From assembly GCA_035416745.1 (NCBI GenBank), contig DAOLNV010000088.1, forward strand, positions 1-22,068: 22,068 bases of DNA, written 5' to 3'. The translations under genes and the position numbers were made by a program. The stretch comes from Candidatus Hydrogenedentota bacterium (GTDB lineage Bacteria > Hydrogenedentota > Hydrogenedentia > Hydrogenedentales > SLHB01). Position 1 is the first letter of the stretch. The number at the start of each line of letters is the position of its first letter. Positions 16,175 through 22,068 of this stretch are shown here, one piece after another. The notes under the pieces are model-generated. The model was not told where the DNA came from and did not search any database. It saw nothing but the letters and a program-made list of their open reading frames with translations.

Positions 16175-18622
16175 ATGTCCATGTGCCTGTTCTCTCTGTT
16201 TGTGGCCCTCGCCGCCTCGTCTGAACACGTCATCACGGTGCCGGAACGCCTCTTGACGCCCGAGGACGGCCTGCTGCTGGGAAACGGCGACCTGAGCGTG
16301 AGCGTGTATCAGGCCGCTGACCGGATCCTCTGGCGGTTCGGCAAGAACGACGTCTGGGACCGGCGGCTGGATTTCAGCGATGACCCCACGCCCGCCGACA
16401 TCAATGAGATTGCCCACGGCATCGAAGTCGAGGGGTGGAAATGCCCCCCTTATGGCGGGCCCGTCGAGGCGACAAAGGGAACAGACAACCCGCAACGCAT
16501 GAAGGAGCTCTGTGTGGGAGCCCCCGACAGCTACAACAAACGCCCCTATCCCTGTCCTAAGCCCGTGGGCGAACTGGCGATGCAACTGCCGCAGGACCAA
16601 ATGGGGCTGCAGCTCGAACAGCGCCTTCTCATCGAACAGGGCATGCTCGAGATCCGGTGCACATGGCGCAGCGGCGTGACGCTGACTATCGGGTGTTTCG
16701 TGCATCCCGCGCAGAACGCTCTCGTCGTTAACTGGGAAGTCTCAAACTGGACGCCCCAGAGCCGTACCGGAAACAGCGGGCCGCCAGTCTGGTTTTCGCT
16801 CTATCGATGGGCGGACCCGGACATCCGGTCCTTTGGGGCCCGGTTCGAAGCCGAGTACCGCCACGGCGCGTTCAAATCGATGGCCTGGGACAAGGTTACG
16901 CCGCTGCCGCCTCCCTCGGTCACGCAAACGGGCGGCGCGCCGGCCATCGAACAGACCTTCCCCCCCGACCCGACATTTCCACAAGGTTTCAAGTACCTGC
17001 TCGCGCCGGTTTCGCCTGCGAGCGACGTGCACCAGGTTGACATGACGCCTACCGGCGAGGCTCGGCTGCGTCTGATGCCGCGCAACGACGCGGCCGCCGG
17101 ACAACTGGCCGTCCTCGTTACGACCAATAGCGATCCGGACGGGCCGGATGCCGCGATGGCGCGCGCGACGGCCCAACTCAGCGCGAAGTTCGAGGAAACA
17201 TTGCAGTTGTGGCGCGCGGAGAACCGCGATGCTGCCGCGGAATTCTGGGCCAAGTCGTCCGTGCGCGTGGCGGACCCTCTTATCGAGAATCTCTGGTATG
17301 AAACGCTCCATGCCCGGCGCTGCACCAACCGGCCCGATACGCCGCCCCCGGGACTGTTCCTGCCCAGCACGGTCCAGGACTATTCCCACTGGCACGGCGA
17401 TTATCACACGAACTACAACCTGCAGGAACCGTTCTGGGGCGACTATACGGCCAACCATTTCGATTTGGGCGATGCCTACTTCAAGGCCATCGATTATCTG
17501 ATTCCCATCGGCCGCACCATCGCGTGCGATTACTACCACACGCGCGGCGTATTCTTTCAACTCAGCGGGTATCCCATTCTCCATGCCTCCGACCCGCTGG
17601 GCTGCGTTCCCATGGGACGCATGGCCTACATGACGGGATGGGTGGCCAATCAATACTGGTGGCGCTACAAATACAGCATGGACAAGGAATGGCTGCGCAA
17701 TACCGGGTATCCAGTCATTCGGGATGCGGCGCTATTCTACACCGATTTCCTCAAGAAGGGCGAGGACGGCTTGTATCACGCATTCCCGAGCAACCAGGGC
17801 GAGGATGGCTTCTCAGGCAACGCCAAGGATTATACAGACAGGCCGCAGGTCATGCGCCATCTGAGGTACACGCTCCGCGCTGCCGTCAGTGCGAGCGAAG
17901 TCCTCGACACCGATGCGGACCTGCGCGCGGAATGGCGCGAGCGGCTCGAGCACTGCGCGGGCGACGATGGCATGCCGCTGCCCGTGCTGTCCGGCATGGA
18001 AAAAGTCTGCTACGAAGCCAATCCGCCTGAATTTGGTGTGGGACGGCCTTACCGGCCGCAACCGGAGACGATAGAGGGCGCCCCGTGGCCGGCGGAGGAA
18101 GATGGTTTCTTCAGTTGGTATTTCGGACAGTTTCCCTGGTCCGTCATGCAACGCTTGCGCGCGGGCGATTTCGTTGCGGACCGCGATTTTCCCATGTTCC
18201 GCAAGATGGTCGAACGCTGGCGGCATCCCAACGGCCTGTGTTGGGGGATGGCGATCGCCAATTACGGCCACGCCGGCGCATGGACGGAGTCGCTCGGAGC
18301 TCTCGCGCCGCTCCAGGAGACGATGCTGCAAAGCTGGGACGGCGCCATTCGGCTCTTCCCCGCGTGGCCGCGAAATCTTGACGCCAGTTTCACCACATTG
18401 CGCGCGGAAGGCGCGTTCCTCGTGTCGGCAACGTGGCAAGAGGGCCTGTTGCAGGAGGCTCGCATCGTCAGCGAGCAAGGCGGCCCGTGCCGTGTCTGGA
18501 AGCCCTGGGAAACCGTGACCGTGCTGGATGCGGCCGGAAACCCCGTTGCAGTCCAAGAGCAGGACGGAATCGCCGCATTCGAGACAGCACCTGGAGGCGC
18601 CTATACGATGTCGCACCCCTGA
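16175..18622 (+). CDS. Secreted GH95-like glycoside hydrolase, copy 2
   Basis: An 815-residue exported glycosidase with a short hydrophobic signal (about 1-15). It has the same plan as the upstream GH95-like protein: an N-terminal sandwich with LLLGNGDLSVSV (33-44) and KNDVWDRR (57-64), an (alpha/alpha)6 barrel with WHGDYHTNYN at 406-415 (N413 and N415 are the candidate water-positioning pair), and a C-terminal sandwich with AIRLFPAWP (724-732) and TTLRAEGAFLVSATW. Outside these landmarks the two proteins differ widely, so they probably have different substrates rather than being a recent duplication. The frame opens at 16142, but ATG 16175 is preceded six bases earlier by AGGGGAGG and begins the hydrophobic signal, so I choose it. 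The GH51-like gene follows after 106 bases. Confidence 0.8.
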   Translation: MSMCLFSLFVALAASSEHVITVPERLLTPEDGLLLGNGDLSVSVYQAADRILWRFGKNDVWDRRLDFSDDPTPADINEIAHGIEVEGWKCPPYGGPVEATKGTDNPQRMKELCVGAPDSYNKRPYPCPKPVGELAMQLPQDQMGLQLEQRLLIEQGMLEIRCTWRSGVTLTIGCFVHPAQNALVVNWEVSNWTPQSRTGNSGPPVWFSLYRWADPDIRSFGARFEAEYRHGAFKSMAWDKVTPLPPPSVTQTGGAPAIEQTFPPDPTFPQGFKYLLAPVSPASDVHQVDMTPTGEARLRLMPRNDAAAGQLAVLVTTNSDPDGPDAAMARATAQLSAKFEETLQLWRAENRDAAAEFWAKSSVRVADPLIENLWYETLHARRCTNRPDTPPPGLFLPSTVQDYSHWHGDYHTNYNLQEPFWGDYTANHFDLGDAYFKAIDYLIPIGRTIACDYYHTRGVFFQLSGYPILHASDPLGCVPMGRMAYMTGWVANQYWWRYKYSMDKEWLRNTGYPVIRDAALFYTDFLKKGEDGLYHAFPSNQGEDGFSGNAKDYTDRPQVMRHLRYTLRAAVSASEVLDTDADLRAEWRERLEHCAGDDGMPLPVLSGMEKVCYEANPPEFGVGRPYRPQPETIEGAPWPAEEDGFFSWYFGQFPWSVMQRLRAGDFVADRDFPMFRKMVERWRHPNGLCWGMAIANYGHAGAWTESLGALAPLQETMLQSWDGAIRLFPAWPRNLDASFTTLRAEGAFLVSATWQEGLLQEARIVSEQGGPCRVWKPWETVTVLDAAGNPVAVQEQDGIAAFETAPGGAYTMSHP

Positions 18623-18728
18623 CGCACCCGGCTGAATGCAACCTGATTGGAGTAAGGCGCTCTTTCGGGGCAAGAATAGGCGAAAATCCGGTCCCGCAAT
18701 GCGTACCGTATGGTGGAGGTTGACTGCC

Positions 18729-20714
18729 ATGCTCACTCAACTTAGGTGCCGGCAATTGGCTGAGCCGAAACGAGTCCACGTGCAATTGTCCCGTGCCAAA
18801 CCACTATTGGGGCGAGCATTCGTCGCGCTTGCCGTGTTACTCGGCGTATGGCCCGCGACGGCACAGACTGCGGAGGGGGACAAACACCCAAGGCCTCCGG
18901 CCGTGGCCAGTGTGGAGAAGGTGCGGATTCTCGGCGAGCGCCTGTTTGAACGGGCCATCGACATCAAACAAGGCGGCCAGTTCATCGAACCGTTGTGCAA
19001 CCTGATCCCGTCAATGCTGGCGCAACAGGTTGCCAATGACAGCTTCGAGGAAGAGCCCCCCTATAGGGTTGCCTACAAACAGGAACTGGATAAACCGTAC
19101 CGGCCTTGGTATCCCGATGGCGCGGTGCACGCCGCCCAGTTCGCTCTCGATGCCGAGAACGCATTCAACGGCAGGCAGTGTCAGAGAATTGGTGTTCCTC
19201 AGGAGCGGTGCCGGGCCGGTGTTTCGCAGGACGGATTCTTTATCGCGGAAGGCGTCAATTACGCGCTGCGCCTGCATATGCGCGGCGAGGGAAACGTGCG
19301 GGTATGGGCGTCGCTGCACGGAAACGGCGGATATGCGGCCGGACCGGCGGACCTGGGCCGTGCCAGCGCGTCATGGGCGCCCGCTGAGCTGGTGCTCAAG
19401 GCCGCGCGAACCGTGGAAAACGCCACGCTCACGATCGAATGCGAGGGGCCGGGCACCCTCTGGCTGGACCGCGCATACCTGATCGAGGAAGGCGCCGTGC
19501 TGGGCCTGTGGCGCCAGGACGTCGTTGATGCGCTGAAAGCCCTGAATCCAGGCGTGATTCGCTGGGGCGGCAGCACGACGGAAGGCTACGAATGGACCGA
19601 TTGCATCGGGCCGTGGGACAGGCGGGCGCCTTTCACGACATGCTGGGGCGGGCTCGAGCCAAACTTCGTCGGCATGGAAGAGTTCGTGCAACTCTGCCAG
19701 TACATCGGCGCGGAGCCCTTGCTGTGCTTGCGGTGGTCGGGAAAGAAGCCCGAGGACGCCGCCGCGCAGGTCGAGTATTTCAACGGCTCCGCCGAGACGC
19801 GTTGGGGCCGTATACGCGCGCAGAACGGGCATCCCGGCCCCTACAACGTCAAGTATTGGCAAATCGGCAACGAAGTCGGCGGGGCGGACTACGACGCCGC
19901 GGTTCTTGCGTTTGCACAAGCGATGAAGTCCGTCTGCCCGAACGTCAACGTCTTGTCCGCATTCTTTACGGAGAACACGTTGGCCAAAGGGGCCGGGTAC
20001 ATTGATTATCTCTGCCCGCACCACTACGGTTGCGGCGACCTTGCTGGCAAGGCCAATGATTTTCAGCACATGCGGGACCTGATCGCGCGAGATGCCGGCG
20101 GCCGTGACGTGCGCATCGCCGTGACCGAATGGAACACGACCGCCGGCGACTGGGGTCTCGGCCGCGCCACCCTGCAAACGCTGTCCAACGCCCTGATGTG
20201 CTCGCGCTACCACAACCTTATGCACCGGAACGCCGACCTCTGCGAGATCGCGGTACGGTCCAATCTGGTTGACAGTTTCGGGTCGGGGATCATCCAAACG
20301 GGGCCGGGATGGTATTACGTCGCGCCGACCTATTACGCGCAGCAGCTCTATCAGCGCGCGGCAGGCTCGCAGCCGCTGCGGCTCGAGCGCGAGTCAACGC
20401 TGCCGTGGACCGAGCAGCAGCCGGATCTCAGCGCAACGTTGAGTCCTGACGACAAGACCTTGCGCATATTTGCCGTCAACACGTCAACCGATCCGCACCC
20501 TGTGCTTTTCGAACTTCCCGGCGCGGGGGAATCAGCCACCGCCACTGTCTTGAAGGACCAGCAAAACGCGCTCTGTGCGGAGGTAATTAACACACGCGAC
20601 GCTCCAGCACGTATCAAGCCGGCTGCGTATCCTCTCGAAACACGCGGAACAACCTTCGAATTCGCCTTCGAACCGTTGAGTCTTACCTTGCTGGAGGTGA
20701 CGATGAGCCCGTGA
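18729..20714 (+). CDS. Secreted GH51-like alpha-L-arabinofuranosidase-type enzyme
   Basis: A 661-residue exported retaining glycosidase, probably releasing arabinofuranosyl branches. After a long basic n-region and a hydrophobic core (about 28-46, ATAQ), a GH51-style opening (GGQFIEPLCNLI, 82-93) and a jelly-roll insert with NDSFEE (103-108) lead into a TIM barrel: LNPGVIRWGG (272-281), CIGPWDRR (292-299), YWQIGNEVGG (376-385; acid/base E382) and IAVTEWN (463-469; nucleophile E467). A beta-sandwich follows from about residue 550. Overall length is close to bacterial GH51 enzymes with an N-terminal carbohydrate-binding-like domain. The frame is open from 18636, but GGAGG nine bases before ATG 18729 favours this start. 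It probably shares a transcript with the preceding GH95-like gene, 106 bases upstream. Endoglucanase activity, reported for some GH51 members, cannot be excluded. Confidence 0.85.
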   Translation: MLTQLRCRQLAEPKRVHVQLSRAKPLLGRAFVALAVLLGVWPATAQTAEGDKHPRPPAVASVEKVRILGERLFERAIDIKQGGQFIEPLCNLIPSMLAQQVANDSFEEEPPYRVAYKQELDKPYRPWYPDGAVHAAQFALDAENAFNGRQCQRIGVPQERCRAGVSQDGFFIAEGVNYALRLHMRGEGNVRVWASLHGNGGYAAGPADLGRASASWAPAELVLKAARTVENATLTIECEGPGTLWLDRAYLIEEGAVLGLWRQDVVDALKALNPGVIRWGGSTTEGYEWTDCIGPWDRRAPFTTCWGGLEPNFVGMEEFVQLCQYIGAEPLLCLRWSGKKPEDAAAQVEYFNGSAETRWGRIRAQNGHPGPYNVKYWQIGNEVGGADYDAAVLAFAQAMKSVCPNVNVLSAFFTENTLAKGAGYIDYLCPHHYGCGDLAGKANDFQHMRDLIARDAGGRDVRIAVTEWNTTAGDWGLGRATLQTLSNALMCSRYHNLMHRNADLCEIAVRSNLVDSFGSGIIQTGPGWYYVAPTYYAQQLYQRAAGSQPLRLERESTLPWTEQQPDLSATLSPDDKTLRIFAVNTSTDPHPVLFELPGAGESATATVLKDQQNALCAEVINTRDAPARIKPAAYPLETRGTTFEFAFEPLSLTLLEVTMSP

Positions 20715-21112
20715 AGCCCTGCTCGTCCGTCGAAAGGAAAAGAGCTCAGGACCGCCCGGGGTTAGGGAAACTCAAGACCAAGAAGAGCGGTTTTCCGCGA
20801 AAGAGATGATGTGCAATCCATGCGCGCCTGTGCTATTTTGGGGTTCTGGAACCGGAGCGCAAGAAGTTCCAGGGGCGCGAAGTCAGGCACGGCATTTCGG
20901 CAAAAACACCTTATCAAGAAAAGCGCAAGATCGTCCCATCGCCAGTTGAGGCGGGTTGCGGGGAGCCGCTCGAAGTCATATTCGTGCTGGTGGGCGTTTC
21001 GCGCTCCATGGCGGTTCGCCCCTGCATATGGCGCGGCATCAGCTGGAACGTTGCGGGCAAAGGGTGACGGCGCATACGTCTGACACGTCCCCAAGAAAAG
21101 GAGACACGGAAA
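20715..21112. other. Gap upstream of the slipin gene
   Basis: A 398-base gap. Frames on both strands (plus 20811-21083, minus 20762-21094) are Arg/Ser-rich and show no family pattern. It holds a cluster of inverted arms listed separately and no clear promoter or terminator; the GCGG-TTTT-CCGC stem at 20787-20798 is too short to call. Confidence 0.4.
20842..20872. promoter_or_regulatory. Overlapping inverted repeats upstream of the slipin gene
   Basis: GGTTC-TG-GAACC (20842-20853) is a short palindrome. Its right part also pairs with a downstream arm as CTGGAAC (20846-20852) against GTTCCAG (20866-20872) with a 13-base spacer. Three related half-sites in 31 bases suggest a regulator site or a switching RNA hairpin, with weak support. 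Confidence 0.22.
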
Positions 21113-22036
21113 ATGCAGACAGAGAAGCTATATGCGGAGCCGCAGCGGGGGCACCTTTCGTTGGGAAGAGCGTTGCGGGCGATTCTGTTCCTTATCCCGG
21201 TCCTGGTGGTTGGCCTGGCGCTTTTCTCGACGTTCGGGCGGGGTCCTGACAGGCAGAGAATTGTTGGGCTGGCGATACTGATCGTCTTCGCCGTGCTTTG
21301 GGCAATCGTCATCTCTGGAATCCGTATTGCGGCGCAATGGGAGCGGGGCGTTGTGCTGCGACTGGGCAAATTCCGCTCGGTCAGAGGTCCGGGGATCATG
21401 TACATCATCCCGTTCATTGACAATGTGCGCTTTGTCGATTTGCGGTTGCTGACCCTCAACATCCCAAGCCAGCAGGTAATCACCAAGGATAATGTGCCGG
21501 CGGCAATTGACGGGGTTCTGTATTTCCTCGTGGCCGATCCGGAGAAGGCCGTGATCCGAATTCAGGATTTCGCTTTCGCGATCGCCCAATACGCGCAGGC
21601 GACCCTGCGAGATGTCGTCGGCGGCCTCTCGCTCGACGAGCTGCTTTCCGAACGGGACCAGATCCAGAGGCGAATTGCGGAAGTGGTCGAGCAACACATC
21701 CGGGATTGGGGATTGCACCTTGATTCCATTCGTCTGCAAGACATCGAGATGCCGGAAGACTTGAAGCGAATCATGTCACGGCAGGCATCCGCGGAACGGG
21801 AAAAGCGGGCTACGATCACGAAGGCGGAAGGCGATAAGATTGCCGCCACCAACCTGGCCGCTGCAGCAGCGGTCATGGAACAGACGCATGGCGCGATGAA
21901 GCTGCGCACGCTTCAGACTATTGACGGCCTCGGAGCAGGTCCTGCCAATACCGTTATCATGTTTCCAGTGGAACTGACGGACGTCGTCGAGCGCATCGTC
22001 ACGTCGGTATCCAACAAGACAGACTCCCCACGGTGA
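21113..22036 (+). CDS. SPFH / stomatin-like membrane protein (slipin)
   Basis: A 307-residue membrane scaffold protein of the stomatin/prohibitin class, thought to organise membrane microdomains and often partnered with an NfeD protein. Two hydrophobic segments (about 22-42 and 50-70) precede the band-7 domain, which starts at WERGVVLRLGKF (76-87) and runs through RGPGIMYIIPFID (91-103), VDLRLLTLNIPSQQVITKDNV and LSLDELLSERDQI (172-184). The stomatin signature with an alternating charged helix (SAEREKRATITKAEGDK, 226-242) leads to an Ala-rich segment and a hydrophobic C-terminal turn. AAGGAG lies nine bases before the ATG. Two N-terminal spans rather than one is a variant seen in some bacterial slipins. 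A GTG at 22033 overlaps the stop and could begin a coupled gene beyond the window. Confidence 0.93.
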   Translation: MQTEKLYAEPQRGHLSLGRALRAILFLIPVLVVGLALFSTFGRGPDRQRIVGLAILIVFAVLWAIVISGIRIAAQWERGVVLRLGKFRSVRGPGIMYIIPFIDNVRFVDLRLLTLNIPSQQVITKDNVPAAIDGVLYFLVADPEKAVIRIQDFAFAIAQYAQATLRDVVGGLSLDELLSERDQIQRRIAEVVEQHIRDWGLHLDSIRLQDIEMPEDLKRIMSRQASAEREKRATITKAEGDKIAATNLAAAAAVMEQTHGAMKLRTLQTIDGLGAGPANTVIMFPVELTDVVERIVTSVSNKTDSPR

Positions 22037-22068
22037 CCCCTTCCGAGCAACCCGGCGGGCGAACCGGC

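Noticed and set aside
20762..21094. 110-residue minus-strand and 90-residue plus-strand frames before the slipin gene
   Set aside because: No ribosome site or family pattern in either; Arg/Ser-rich or mixed composition expected from non-coding GC-rich DNA.

Overview
The window looks like a high-GC chromosomal segment from a saccharolytic, Gram-negative-type environmental bacterium. It has many large secreted glycoside hydrolases, a Tat-exported alpha/alpha-toroid protein, a lipoprotein fusing a formylglycine-generating-enzyme (FGE)-like domain to a sialidase, and palindromic intergenic repeats. This mix is typical of Planctomycetota, Lentisphaerota, Hydrogenedentota and related phyla. That placement is inferred from gene style; there is no rRNA or other phylogenetic marker here.

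Layout. Positions 1-307 hold no gene, but contain a possible dispersed repeat. 308-3148 (minus) encodes a YdiJ/GlcD-type FAD plus Fe-S D-2-hydroxyacid dehydrogenase. It is divergent from a CysQ/Hal2-like 3'(2'),5'-bisphosphate nucleotidase (3351-4346, plus). These two look like housekeeping metabolism. 4491-5753 encodes a Tat-signal protein with prenyltransferase/squalene-cyclase-type repeats.

The carbohydrate-active block runs from about 6054 to 20714. In order it holds a 1508-residue secreted protein joining a GH39/GH5-like barrel to a complete GH2-like module; a convergent lipoprotein (10633-12537, minus) joining an FGE-like domain to a five-Asp-box sialidase; a GH95-like enzyme (12859-15345); a small minus-strand PH/GRAM-like gene (15569-16027); a second, distant GH95-like enzyme (16175-18622); and a GH51-like alpha-L-arabinofuranosidase-type enzyme (18729-20714). 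A membrane SPFH/stomatin-like (slipin) gene closes the window (21113-22036), and a possible next gene overlaps its stop codon.

How they may work together. Four exported proteins, carrying six recognisable catalytic-type modules between them, plus a lipid-anchored sialidase-like protein suggest stepwise trimming of a complex, branched heteroglycan. Terminal sialic-acid-like, fucose/galactose-like and arabinofuranose groups would be removed, with the GH39-like and GH2-like modules acting on other linkages. No SusC/SusD pair, transporter, sulfatase or regulator is visible, so the locus is either part of a larger one or differs from a classical polysaccharide utilisation locus. Substrates are inferred from family membership only.
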